A stretch of 11,298 nucleotides of DNA from an uncultured Gemmatimonadaceae bacterium (GCA_955652635.1 CATPBN010000163.1:1-11298); one strand, 5' to 3'; positions 1 to 7,370 are shown, counted from the stretch's first letter. The notes: generated by a model from the letters alone, not told the origin. Made by a program: numbers and translations.

Positions 1-126
1 GTGATGATTCCGGGCGACGCATCTCTGATTGGACGCTACCTGAACGTCGAGCTCACCGGAACGACCGGATCGACTTTCATTGGTCAGGTGGTTGGTCAGC
101 GCGCACCGCTTCCGATGGCTGTTTAG
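1..126 (+). CDS. C-terminal end of a MiaB-type tRNA methylthiotransferase (5' truncated)
   Basis: Frame 1 is open from the first base to a TAG at 124-126, giving 41 residues. The stretch reading LIGRYLNVELTG followed by TFIGQVVG resembles the TRAM RNA-binding domain that closes radical-SAM methylthiotransferases. In MiaB this domain helps bind tRNA, while the upstream part (not in the window) carries the iron-sulfur clusters that methylthiolate i6A37. The GTG at position 1 is probably an internal valine, because the domain needs a long N-terminal part. With only the tail visible, RimO or MtaB relatives cannot be excluded; MiaB is the best guess. The gene lies 59 bases before the next start. 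A short GC hairpin at about 125-143 overlaps the stop but has no T run, so it is not called a terminator. Confidence 0.62.
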   Translation: MMIPGDASLIGRYLNVELTGTTGSTFIGQVVGQRAPLPMAV

Positions 127-185
127 CCGCGCACTCTGCGGTTGGCGTCGCGGATCAATATCGGGGTCGAGGCGAAGGGAGAGAA

Positions 186-578
186 ATGGGAATTGGCGCG
201 CGACTCGTTACGGCGATAGCGGGACAGAAGTTCGACCTGCCGAGCGCATTCACGGATCTCTATCCCGACCTTGCTGATGCGAGCTATCGCAGGGGCGGAC
301 TGCCGGCGAGAGTTGCGGGCTGGGCGCTCGGAACGAGCAGCGCCGCTGCGATCACTTTGTGGAACACTGTTTTCATCGCGCCCGCGACGCCGCTGAGCGC
401 CGAGCTACTCTTGCACGAGCTTCGTCACGTCCACCAGTTTTTGGAGCGAAAGACCTTTCCGCTGAGCTATCTTTGGCAGTCACTCCGTTACGGCTATTCC
501 CGTAACGCCTACGAAATCGATGCTCGCCGGTATTCCGCGCTGCGCCTCGCGCAGAACGCCATCGACAAGGATCTTTGA
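186..578 (+). CDS. Small HExxH putative zinc-peptidase-like protein, function unknown
   Basis: This is a 130-residue protein with an ATG start preceded by a good ribosome binding site (GAAGGGAGAG, 174-183). Its clearest feature is HELRH at residues 77-81, matching the zinc-binding HExxH pattern, followed by VHQ and, about 30 residues later, NAYEIDAR with Glu110. That glutamate could be a third zinc ligand as in gluzincin peptidases. A hydrophobic, strand-like stretch (residues 55-66) precedes the motif, as in other small proteins with a HELxHxxQ then ExxA layout. No signal peptide is evident and there is no room for a full peptidase fold with a propeptide. It ends one base before the fbp start, so it is probably co-transcribed with fbp. 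Substrate and even proteolytic activity are unknown; it could be a non-catalytic metal-binding protein. The gene call is firm, the function is inference. Confidence 0.8.
   Translation: MGIGARLVTAIAGQKFDLPSAFTDLYPDLADASYRRGGLPARVAGWALGTSSAAAITLWNTVFIAPATPLSAELLLHELRHVHQFLERKTFPLSYLWQSLRYGYSRNAYEIDARRYSALRLAQNAIDKDL
567..571 (+). promoter_or_regulatory. Ribosome binding site deciding the fbp GTG start
   Basis: AAGGA lies 8 bases before the GTG at 580, inside the last codons of the upstream gene. It supports translation from 580 rather than from the ATG at 520, which would overlap the upstream gene by 59 bases and add 20 residues of arginine-rich sequence unlike the family. Confidence 0.6.
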
Positions 579-579
579 A

Positions 580-1635
580 GTGGTCAAGCACACTGCGACA
601 TCTGTCGTAACCATCGAGCGCTTCATCATCGAGCAAGAGAAGCTTCATCCCGAAGCGACGGGCGAGCTCTCGGGATTGCTGTACGATCTTGCGCTCGCCG
701 CGAAGATGATCGCCAACAAGGTCCGTAGCGCCGGCCTGGCAGACATTCTCGGCGCCACAGATCTCGAAAACGTCCAGGGTGAGACCCAACAAAAGCTGGA
801 TGTTCTGGCGAACGAGATCATCGTCAAGGCAGTCGACCACGGCGGCAGGCTGTGTGCGATGGCGTCCGAGGAAGAACCGGACATCATCGAGATCCCGGAG
901 AATTTTCGCTGCGGAAAATATTGCCTGCTCTTCGATCCGCTCGACGGCTCCTCGAACATCGATGTCAACGTGCCGGTGGGAACGATTTTTTCCGTTGTCC
1001 GGAAGATCACCCGCGGGAGCCGCGGGGAGATGGAGGACATGCTCCAGCCCGGCCGGCGCCAGGTTGCGGCTGGATACGTGATCTACGGATCGAGCACGAT
1101 GCTCGTCTACACAACCGGTCAGGGCGCGCACGGATTCACGCTCGATCCGTCGCTGGGCGAGTTTCTGCTCTCGCATCCGAACATTCGCACGCCGGATGTT
1201 GGCAGATACCTTTCGGTGAACGATTCCTACCACAGTCAGTGGGAGCCGCCGGTCCAGAATCTCATGAACTACTATCGCGGACAGGATGGGAACCGTCAGC
1301 CGATGAACACTCGCTACGTTGGCTCGCTCGTCGCCGACTTTCATCGGAATCTTCTCGGCGGAGGCCTCTTCGCTTACCCCGCCAACCGAAGGAACAAGCA
1401 CGGGAAGCTCAGGTTGTTGTACGAAGCGAGTCCTCTTTCCTTCATCGTCGAGCAGGCTGGCGGCGCGGCAACCGACGGAATTCAGCGCATTCTCGACGTT
1501 CAGCCAACCGAGCTGCATCAACGGACGCCGCTCTTCATCGGGAGCAAAAACGACGTCGACGCCGCGCTCGCGATGCTGGGCGCACAGCACAAGAGCGGCG
1601 ACTCTCTCGCGCCAGTCGGATCGGTAGGCGCGTGA
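580..1635 (+). CDS. fbp: Fructose-1,6-bisphosphatase class I
   Basis: It hydrolyses fructose 1,6-bisphosphate to fructose 6-phosphate in the cytoplasm, the committed step of gluconeogenesis. From the GTG start the protein is 351 residues, slightly longer than the usual 330-340. Class I hallmarks are present in order: ATGEL (residues 26-30, the AMP-site loop), SEEEP (96-100) and DPLDGSS (119-125) for metal binding, RYVGS (245-249), and GKLRLLYE (275-282) with the sugar-phosphate lysine and final metal glutamate. GKY just before DPLDGSS matches the second half of the AMP site in animal enzymes, so AMP inhibition is plausible (inference). The last 15 or so residues are an unconserved tail. The gene starts two bases after the upstream stop and ends four bases before the mutase gene, suggesting one transcript. 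The 520 ATG is an alternative but less likely start. Confidence 0.96.
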   Translation: MVKHTATSVVTIERFIIEQEKLHPEATGELSGLLYDLALAAKMIANKVRSAGLADILGATDLENVQGETQQKLDVLANEIIVKAVDHGGRLCAMASEEEPDIIEIPENFRCGKYCLLFDPLDGSSNIDVNVPVGTIFSVVRKITRGSRGEMEDMLQPGRRQVAAGYVIYGSSTMLVYTTGQGAHGFTLDPSLGEFLLSHPNIRTPDVGRYLSVNDSYHSQWEPPVQNLMNYYRGQDGNRQPMNTRYVGSLVADFHRNLLGGGLFAYPANRRNKHGKLRLLYEASPLSFIVEQAGGAATDGIQRILDVQPTELHQRTPLFIGSKNDVDAALAMLGAQHKSGDSLAPVGSVGA

Positions 1636-1639
1636 CGCC

Positions 1640-3259
1640 ATGCCGGCGGGGGAGCCGGTTCACTTGAAGAAGCACGAGTCACTCGACAGGGTTTCCCCCT
1701 CAGGAATACCAATCAAGACCGTATACCGTCCCGAGGACGCGGAGCTCGATTACGACTCCGATCTGGGCGATCCGGGCCAATGGCCGTACACTCGCGGCGT
1801 GCAGCCGACGATGTATCGCGGCCGTTTGTGGACGATGCGGCAATACGCCGGATTCGGGAGCGCGAAGGGAACGAACGAGCGATTCAAGCTGCTGCTCGAT
1901 GCCGGCCAGACGGGACTTTCCGTCGCGTTCGATCTGCCGACGCAGATGGGCCTCGACTCGGACTCGCCGCGGTCGCTGGGTGAAGTCGGAAGAGCGGGCG
2001 TCGCCATAGACAGCGTCGAAGACATGCATGCTCTCCTCGAGGGAATCCCCCTCGACAAGGTCTCGACATCGATGACGATCAACGCAACAGCCTCGACTCT
2101 CCTCGCCATGTACATCGTCGTGGCGGAAGAGAGGGGCATCGCTCGCGACCAGCTCAGCGGCACCATTCAGAACGACATCCTCAAGGAGTACATCGCTCGA
2201 GGCACGTACATCTATCCGCCAGGGCCGAGCATGGCCCTCATCGCCGAAGTATTTCGCTTCTGCGCCGACCAGGTGCCGAACTGGAACCCGATATCGATTT
2301 CCGGATATCACATTCGCGAAGCCGGAGCCACGGCAGTGCAGGAGCTCGCGTTCACACTCGCGAATACGATCGAATACGTGAAACGCGCGGTCGAGGCGGG
2401 ACTCCCGGTCGATACTTTTGCGCCGCGCCTTTCGTTCTTCTTCGCCGCGCACAGCGACTTGTTCGAAGAAATCGCCAAGTTCCGCGCAGCGCGGCGGATC
2501 TACGCGCGAATCATGCGCGATCGGTTCAACGCATCAGAGTCGAGTACGCGACTTCGGTTTCACACTCAGACTGGCGGTGTCACACTCACAGCGCAACAGC
2601 CGCTCAACAACGTGGTGCGGGTTACCGTGCAGAGCCTTGCCGCTGCGCTCGGCGGCACACAGTCGCTTCACACCAACGGGTACGATGAAGCGCTGGCTCT
2701 CCCGACGGCCGAGGCCGCTACGCTCGCGCTGCGCACTCAGCAGATCGTGGCGTTTGAATCGGGAGTCACCAACACCGCGGATCCGCTCGCTGGGAGCTAC
2801 TACGTCGAGCATCTCACTACCGAGCTCGAGAACCGCGCGCTCAAGCTCATCGAGCGGGTCGATGAGCTTGGCGGTTCGGAACAGGCGATCGCTGCGGGCT
2901 TCTTCCAGGAGGAGATCGCACGGAGCGCTTATGAGCACCAGCTACGCGTCGAGGCAGGAGAGACCGTAATTGTCGGAGTGAATCGCTTCGCCGACCAGGA
3001 GGAAGCACTCTCTATACCCGCGCCGGATTATTCCGCGCTGGAGAAAGCGCAGGTAAAGAGCGTCAAAGCAGTAAGGAAAGAAAGGGATGCTTCCAAGGTG
3101 AAACGCGCGTTGGCGGCTCTCAAGAAAGCGTCGGGCGCGTCTTCCACCGATACGCATCTGATGCCGCTCATCATCGATGCGGTGCGGGCCCGCGCGACGG
3201 TAGGGGAGATTTCCGGCGCGCTCGCCGAGAATTGGGGGTACTTCCGCCCGTCTCTATGA
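1640..3259 (+). CDS. Methylmalonyl-CoA mutase large (catalytic) subunit, separate from its B12-binding subunit
   Basis: This is a 539-residue TIM-barrel subunit of the B12-dependent acyl-CoA mutases, which interconvert methylmalonyl-CoA and succinyl-CoA. RLWTMRQYAGF (62-72), GLSVAFDLPTQMG (92-104), GTIQNDILKEYIAR (174-187) and SISGYH (219-224) align with the Propionibacterium enzyme. Tyr69 and Arg187 match its Tyr89 and Arg207, with the same 118-residue spacing; isobutyryl-CoA mutases replace both, so methylmalonyl-CoA is the likeliest substrate (inference). The protein ends without the DxHxxG cobalamin domain, so a separate small subunit must be encoded elsewhere. The ATG at 1640 has only a weak binding site. 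A TTG at 1664 has GGGGGAG (1648-1654) nine bases ahead and would shorten the protein by eight residues, so the start is uncertain. The gene follows fbp by four bases; both serve central carbon flow. Confidence 0.92.
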   Translation: MPAGEPVHLKKHESLDRVSPSGIPIKTVYRPEDAELDYDSDLGDPGQWPYTRGVQPTMYRGRLWTMRQYAGFGSAKGTNERFKLLLDAGQTGLSVAFDLPTQMGLDSDSPRSLGEVGRAGVAIDSVEDMHALLEGIPLDKVSTSMTINATASTLLAMYIVVAEERGIARDQLSGTIQNDILKEYIARGTYIYPPGPSMALIAEVFRFCADQVPNWNPISISGYHIREAGATAVQELAFTLANTIEYVKRAVEAGLPVDTFAPRLSFFFAAHSDLFEEIAKFRAARRIYARIMRDRFNASESSTRLRFHTQTGGVTLTAQQPLNNVVRVTVQSLAAALGGTQSLHTNGYDEALALPTAEAATLALRTQQIVAFESGVTNTADPLAGSYYVEHLTTELENRALKLIERVDELGGSEQAIAAGFFQEEIARSAYEHQLRVEAGETVIVGVNRFADQEEALSIPAPDYSALEKAQVKSVKAVRKERDASKVKRALAALKKASGASSTDTHLMPLIIDAVRARATVGEISGALAENWGYFRPSL

Positions 3260-3260
3260 C

Positions 3261-3305
3261 GTTGCTCCGCTTGAGTCACTCTCCATAGCGGACTAACTTT
3301 CGATT
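3261..3305 (+). terminator. Imperfect hairpin after the mutase gene, possible weak terminator
   Basis: GTTGCTCCGCT (3261-3271) can pair with AGCGGACTAAC (3287-3297): 11 positions with one C-C mismatch and one G-T wobble, closing a 15-base loop. TTTCGATT follows at 3298-3305. It sits right after the mutase stop in the longest gap of the window, a sensible place for a transcript end. The T run is short and interrupted, so termination would be weak. Confidence 0.4.
3271..3299 (+). promoter_or_regulatory. Possible sigma70-like promoter for the fmdB-like gene and argS
   Basis: TTGAGT (3271-3276) and TAACTT (3294-3299) are 17 bases apart and match the -35 and -10 consensus at four and three of six positions. 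A start near 3306 would leave a leader of about 27 bases with no purine-rich binding site before the ATG at 3334. The boxes coincide with the hairpin described here, so one or both readings may be chance. Confidence 0.2.
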
Positions 3306-3333
3306 GTCTCCGCAGTTCTCTCCCCAGACCCAC

Positions 3334-3732
3334 ATGCCCACATACGAGTTTCGTTGCCCAAAGGGCCACGATTTCGAAAAGTTCTACCGCTCGATCGGCT
3401 CCGCGCCGAAGGAAGTCGCCTGCCCGGTTTGCGGCAGGATAGCGGAGCGACAGCTGTCGGCGGGCGGTGGGCTGGTATTCAAGGGATCGGGATTCTACAT
3501 CACCGACTACGGAAAAGACGGCAAGAAATCGCAGACTCCTCCGGTGACGGCCGGGGAAGGCGCGCCCGCGGCGTCCGGCGCGGATTCAGGGACCAAGAGC
3601 GATGCGGGCGGAAAGGTTGAAACCAAGCCCAACGTCGAATCGAAGCCCGCCGGCGAGGCAAAGCCGACTCCCCCTCCCCATTCCAAGTCGGCCGCGAAGC
3701 CGACGTCCAAGAGAGCGAAAGGCAGCGAATGA
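3334..3732 (+). CDS. FmdB-family zinc-ribbon protein with low-complexity tail
   Basis: The 132-residue protein begins MPTYEFRC, the typical opening of FmdB-type putative regulatory proteins, which fixes the ATG at 3334 over an in-frame TTG at 3304. The zinc ribbon is residues 1-60: Cys8, then CPVC at 30-33. The usual first CxxC knuckle is instead CPKGH, so the second cysteine is missing and His12 may substitute as ligand. Residues from about 65 to the end are rich in Pro, Ala, Lys, Gly, Ser and Thr, probably disordered, with a basic end. The family's function is poorly known; it was named from the amidase regulator FmdB, and a DNA-binding role is not proven here. No Shine-Dalgarno sequence precedes the start. 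Its stop overlaps the argS start (ATGA), so translation is probably coupled to argS. Confidence 0.88.
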   Translation: MPTYEFRCPKGHDFEKFYRSIGSAPKEVACPVCGRIAERQLSAGGGLVFKGSGFYITDYGKDGKKSQTPPVTAGEGAPAASGADSGTKSDAGGKVETKPNVESKPAGEAKPTPPPHSKSAAKPTSKRAKGSE

Positions 3733-5351
3733 CTGCCGCCGAGCAGATTCGCGCCGAGCTCGTTCGCGCGGCGCGCAGTCTTGGTGCGCCCGAGGATGTG
3801 GATCCATTGCTCGAGCGCCCCCGGGAAACATCACACGGCGATTGGGCGACCAATCTCGCCATGGTGCTCGCGAAGCCGCTCAGGTCAAAGCCACGCGATA
3901 TCGCTGACAGACTGCGCGAAGCGATCGATCTCGAGCGCGCCGGAGTGTCAAGGATCGAGGTGGCCGGGCCCGGGTTCATGAACTTCTGGCTCGACGCCGG
4001 CCGCATCGCATCAGGACTGAGCGAGATCATCTCCGCTGACGAGCGATACGGCCAAAGCGATGCCGGCGGCGGGAAGGTGGTGAACGTCGAATTCGTTTCG
4101 GCGAATCCCACCGGACCGCTCCACGTCGGACACGGTCGACAGGCAGCGCTCGGCGACGCGATCTCCACGCTACTCGAGACGACTGGGTGGAAAGTGACGC
4201 GCGAGTTCTATTACAACGACGCCGGTGTGCAGATCGACAACTTGGCTCGGAGTGTAGATGCGCGACTTAGCGAGTTGGACGGCAACTCGTCCGAGATCCC
4301 TGAGGGCGGGTATCACGGTGAGTACATCCGCGAGCTCGCGGAACGCTATAAGACCGACAACGAGGGAATGTCCGTCCGCGAGTTTGCCGTGCGGGAGTTG
4401 CGCAGGGAACAGGATCTCGATCTACAGGCGTTCGGCGTCAGGTTCGACAAGTATTTCCTGGAGTCATCGCTTTACACCGATGGCATGGTCGAGGAGACGG
4501 TGCGGCTGCTGATCGCTTCGGGAAAGACGTACGAGCACGACGGCGCGCTCTGGCTCCGTACCACGGACTTCGGCGACGACAAGGATCGCGTGATGCGGAA
4601 GAGCGATGGCACCTACACTTACTTTCTACCCGACGTCGCGTACCACGTGACCAAGTGGAAGCGCGGATTTCACCGCGCGATAGATGTGCAGGGCGCCGAT
4701 CATCACAGCACCGTCACCCGCGTCCGCGCCGGTCTCAAGGCGCTCGAGATGGGAATGTCGGGGGAGTACCCCGAGTACGTCCTGCACCAAATGGTCACGG
4801 TCATGAAGCACGGTGAAGAGGTGAAAATCTCCAAGCGTGCGGGTAGCTACGTGACCGTCCGCGACCTGGTCAATGAAGTCGGGCGTGACGCCGTTCGCTA
4901 TTTCTTTTTGATGCGGAAGAGCGACTCGCAGCTCATCTTCAACGTCGATCTGGCCGCGTCGCAGTCGGAGGAGAATCCCATCTATTACATCCAGATGGCG
5001 CACGCGCGGATGTGCGGCATCTTTCGGGTGGGAGAGATCGATCCGGCGTCGGTGTCGGCCGATGGCGCGCCGTTGGAGGTGCTCAGCGAGCCGGAGGAGC
5101 AGGAGCTGATCAAGGCTTTGCTCGATTTCCCGGCTCTCGTAGAGTCCGCCGCGGAGACCCTCGAGCCCCACCGAATCGCGACGTACCTGCTGGAGACTGC
5201 TCGGGTGGCTCACCTCTGGTACCACAAGCATCACGTCCTCGAGCAGGCGGAAGACATCACCCGCGCACGACTCGCTCTCGCTCGCGGCGCGCAGATCGTA
5301 TTGCGGAACGGCATGCGCATTCTTGGAATCACCTCGCCGGAGCGGATGTAG
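3729..5351 (+). CDS. argS: Arginyl-tRNA synthetase
   Basis: It charges tRNA-Arg with arginine using ATP in the cytoplasm. The protein is 540 residues, normal for bacterial ArgRS. The N-terminal additional domain spans about residues 1-90. The class I signature is at 125-136 (ANPTGPLHVGHG), where HVGH is the HIGH motif, followed by the catalytic core with YYNDAG at 161-166. KISKR at 366-370 stands in for KMSKS; ArgRS enzymes often vary here. The alpha-helical DALR anticodon-binding domain fills roughly 415-540, ending in the usual GMRILGI. The ATG overlaps the upstream stop by four bases, and AAAGG (3718-3722) lies six bases ahead. Nothing looks broken. A 65-base gap with a hairpin follows. 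Confidence 0.97.
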   Translation: MTAAEQIRAELVRAARSLGAPEDVDPLLERPRETSHGDWATNLAMVLAKPLRSKPRDIADRLREAIDLERAGVSRIEVAGPGFMNFWLDAGRIASGLSEIISADERYGQSDAGGGKVVNVEFVSANPTGPLHVGHGRQAALGDAISTLLETTGWKVTREFYYNDAGVQIDNLARSVDARLSELDGNSSEIPEGGYHGEYIRELAERYKTDNEGMSVREFAVRELRREQDLDLQAFGVRFDKYFLESSLYTDGMVEETVRLLIASGKTYEHDGALWLRTTDFGDDKDRVMRKSDGTYTYFLPDVAYHVTKWKRGFHRAIDVQGADHHSTVTRVRAGLKALEMGMSGEYPEYVLHQMVTVMKHGEEVKISKRAGSYVTVRDLVNEVGRDAVRYFFLMRKSDSQLIFNVDLAASQSEENPIYYIQMAHARMCGIFRVGEIDPASVSADGAPLEVLSEPEEQELIKALLDFPALVESAAETLEPHRIATYLLETARVAHLWYHKHHVLEQAEDITRARLALARGAQIVLRNGMRILGITSPERM

Positions 5352-5368
5352 TTGCCTCTCCCACCAGC

Positions 5369-5386
5369 GCGGTTAGCATTAGCCGC
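5369..5386 (+). other. Short perfect hairpin between argS and the pfkB-family gene
   Basis: GCGGTTA (5369-5375) pairs with TAGCCGC (5380-5386) around a GCAT loop, seven pairs with one G-T wobble. It starts 17 bases after the argS stop and ends 30 bases before the next ATG. No T run follows (CTGATCCTTACTCC), so it is a poor intrinsic terminator. It could be a transcript-stabilising or processing element, or chance. Confidence 0.35.
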
Positions 5387-5416
5387 CTGATCCTTACTCC
5401 AACGAAACGGGAAAGA

Positions 5417-6334
5417 ATGTCGGTACTGGTTGTTGGCTCCGTCGCACTCGACTCAGTGGAGACGCCCTTCGGTAAGGCCGACGATGTGCTCGGCGGCTCC
5501 GCGACCTTCTTCTCGGCGTCGGCGAGCCACCTCACGAAGGTGAGTGTCGTCGGAGTCATCGGATCGGACTATCCGGTGGCGAAGCTGGATCCATTGAAGA
5601 AACGCGGCGTGGACTTCAGCGGCCTGGAACGCGCCGAGGGCACCTCTTTCCGGTGGCGCGGCCGCTACCGCCACGATCTGAATTCCGCGGAGACGCTCGA
5701 GACCCACCTCGGAGTGTTCTCGCACTTCAGCCCGAAGATCCCCGACAAGCTTCGCTCGTCTCCCTATCTATTCCTGGCCAACATCGATCCACGTCTCCAG
5801 CTCGACGTTCTGCAGCAAGTGAAGAAGCCGAAACTCGTTGCCTGCGACACGATGAATTTCTGGATTCAGAGTCGTCGCGCCGACGTTCTTGCGCTGTTGG
5901 AGCACGTTGACCTGGTCACGCTCAACGACTCTGAGGCGCGACAACTCACCGAAAAGGTCAATCTCGTTCAGGCGGCGCAGTGGATCATGGCTCGCGGCCC
6001 CCGTCACGTCATCATCAAGAAGGGCGAGCACGGCGCGTTCATGTTCACCGAGAAGTCGATCTTCTTTGCTCCCGCGTTCCCGCTGGAGAGCGTGTTCGAT
6101 CCGACTGGCGCGGGCGATGCGTTCGCCGGAGGTTTCATCGGATATCTCGCCGCGACCGGCGACCTGAGCGAGGCCAACATGCGCCGTGCCGTGATTTACG
6201 GATCTGTCATGGGTTCGTTCGCAGTGGAGAAGTTTTCAATCGAGCGCCTGATGACTGTCACCCGCGCTGAAATCGATCAGCGCATGAGGGACATGCGCCG
6301 CCTGGTGGCGTTCGAGGAGGAGCTTCCGGCGTGA
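5417..6334 (+). CDS. PfkB-family sugar or nucleoside kinase, substrate unknown
   Basis: This 305-residue protein has the ribokinase-like fold: an N-terminal strand MSVLVVGSVALD, the substrate-side GG at residues 26-27, the NDSE motif at 170-173 that positions metal and phosphate, and the PfkB signature DPTGAGDAFAGGF (228-240) with catalytic base Asp234 and its anion hole. These show an ATP-dependent kinase transferring phosphate to a sugar or nucleoside hydroxyl. The substrate cannot be read from sequence. Overlap with purM by four bases suggests a link to purine or ribose metabolism, such as ribose or nucleoside salvage, but that is guilt by association. The ATG at 5417 starts the conserved strand directly and is preceded by CGGGAAAG. 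The same frame is open upstream inside argS, but that part lacks family similarity and is discarded. Confidence 0.87.
   Translation: MSVLVVGSVALDSVETPFGKADDVLGGSATFFSASASHLTKVSVVGVIGSDYPVAKLDPLKKRGVDFSGLERAEGTSFRWRGRYRHDLNSAETLETHLGVFSHFSPKIPDKLRSSPYLFLANIDPRLQLDVLQQVKKPKLVACDTMNFWIQSRRADVLALLEHVDLVTLNDSEARQLTEKVNLVQAAQWIMARGPRHVIIKKGEHGAFMFTEKSIFFAPAFPLESVFDPTGAGDAFAGGFIGYLAATGDLSEANMRRAVIYGSVMGSFAVEKFSIERLMTVTRAEIDQRMRDMRRLVAFEEELPA
6315..6322 (+). promoter_or_regulatory. Strong ribosome binding site for the purM GTG start
   Basis: AGGAGGAG lies 8-10 bases before the GTG at 6331, inside the last codons of the kinase gene. It supports the GTG start, which shares bases with the kinase stop (GTGA). 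Confidence 0.65.
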
Positions 6335-7359
6335 GCGATGATGCGCTCCGCTACGGAAGCGCCGGCGTAGATCTCGACGCCTCCAACGCCGCGAAGAGCC
6401 AAATAAAAAAACTCGTCGAGTCCACGTTCACACCGGGAGTCCTCGGCGGGTTCGGCGGCTTCGGCGGAATGTTCAGGGTCCCTGCGAATCTCGAGAAACC
6501 GATTCTGGTGTCGAGCGCGGACGGTGTCGGGACGAAAATCAAAGTGGCGATCGAGGCAAACCGTCACGATACGATCGGTCGCGATCTCGTGAACCATTGC
6601 GTCAACGACATCCTTGTTCAGGGCGCGCTCCCTCTTTTTTTCCTCGATTACCTGGCGTTTGGAAAGCTCGACCCAGTGGTGGTCGAGGCCCTCGTGGCGG
6701 GGATCTCCGCGGGCTGTCGGGAGAATGGTTGTGCGCTAATAGGCGGCGAAACCGCCGAAATGCCGGGATTGTACGTGCCGCCGGATTACGATTTGGCGGG
6801 CTTCATCGTCGGATATGTGGAGGAAAACCGCATTCTTGGGCCCCACCGCGTGCGGCCCGACGATGTGCTGGTTGGTCTTCCAAGCTCGGCATTGCACACG
6901 AACGGATACTCGCTGGCGCGGAAGATCGTAAAGGATCGACTGAAGCTGGGGCCGGACGATGCGTTTCCTGGCGGTGGCGGCGCGGTCCGAGACGTTCTTC
7001 TCGCTGAGCATCGGTCGTACCTGGCCGCGCTCAAACCGGTGCTCGATCGCGTTCACGCGATGGCGCACATAACGGGTGGAGGATTGCCGGAGAATGTTGA
7101 TCGTGCGCTGCCAGAGACATTGGACGCCGAAATTGATAGGTCCAGCTGGAAAGTACCAGATGTTTTTCGGGTACTGCAGAAAGCGGGATCGGTCGAATCC
7201 GCCGAGATGTACCGAACGTTCAACATGGGTGTAGGAATGGTGGTCATCTGCGCGCCCGCCGACGTCAAAGCGGTATTGTCGGCGGCTTCCGCAGCCGGAG
7301 TCGCGGGCTGGAAACTCGGCTCGCTCAAGCCCGGATCCGGGGTGGTCATACTCTCTTGA
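6331..7359 (+). CDS. purM: Phosphoribosylformylglycinamidine cyclo-ligase (AIR synthetase)
   Basis: It catalyses ATP-dependent ring closure of FGAM to aminoimidazole ribonucleotide, the fifth step of de novo purine synthesis, as a cytoplasmic dimer. The protein has 342 residues, the usual length. Family blocks in order: YGSAGVD (8-14), a glycine-rich loop GGFGGFGGMF (39-48), SSADGVGTK (61-69) for ATP, RHDTIGRDL (78-86), VNDILVQGA (91-99), and IGGETAEMPG (137-146). HITGGG and MYRTFNMGVGM in the C-terminal half close the active site. It starts with GTG, overlapping the kinase stop, with a strong binding site. The outer-membrane-type gene follows after 11 bases. No PurR-like operator or purine riboswitch is visible, as the gene has no leader of its own. 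Confidence 0.97.
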   Translation: MSDDALRYGSAGVDLDASNAAKSQIKKLVESTFTPGVLGGFGGFGGMFRVPANLEKPILVSSADGVGTKIKVAIEANRHDTIGRDLVNHCVNDILVQGALPLFFLDYLAFGKLDPVVVEALVAGISAGCRENGCALIGGETAEMPGLYVPPDYDLAGFIVGYVEENRILGPHRVRPDDVLVGLPSSALHTNGYSLARKIVKDRLKLGPDDAFPGGGGAVRDVLLAEHRSYLAALKPVLDRVHAMAHITGGGLPENVDRALPETLDAEIDRSSWKVPDVFRVLQKAGSVESAEMYRTFNMGVGMVVICAPADVKAVLSAASAAGVAGWKLGSLKPGSGVVILS

Positions 7360-7370
7360 GGATCTAACAG

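Noticed and set aside
125..143. Short GC-rich hairpin at the end of the methylthiotransferase gene
   Set aside because: It has only four strong pairs plus weak ends and no following T run, so it is not a credible terminator.
373..1641. Long open frame (422 codons) on the minus strand opposite fbp
   Set aside because: It mirrors the codon pattern of the clearly real fbp gene on the plus strand, its translation is rich in Arg and low-complexity runs, and it has no recognisable domain. It is an expected by-product of GC-rich coding sequence.
5012..5416. Upstream extension of the kinase reading frame into argS
   Set aside because: The added 135 residues are Arg/Gly-rich out-of-frame argS sequence, while the conserved kinase N-terminus begins exactly at the ATG at 5417.
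6436..6480. Repeated GGF triplets in purM as a possible tandem repeat
   Set aside because: The glycine-rich loop is a normal PurM feature at this position; the repeat is too short to be a distinct element.
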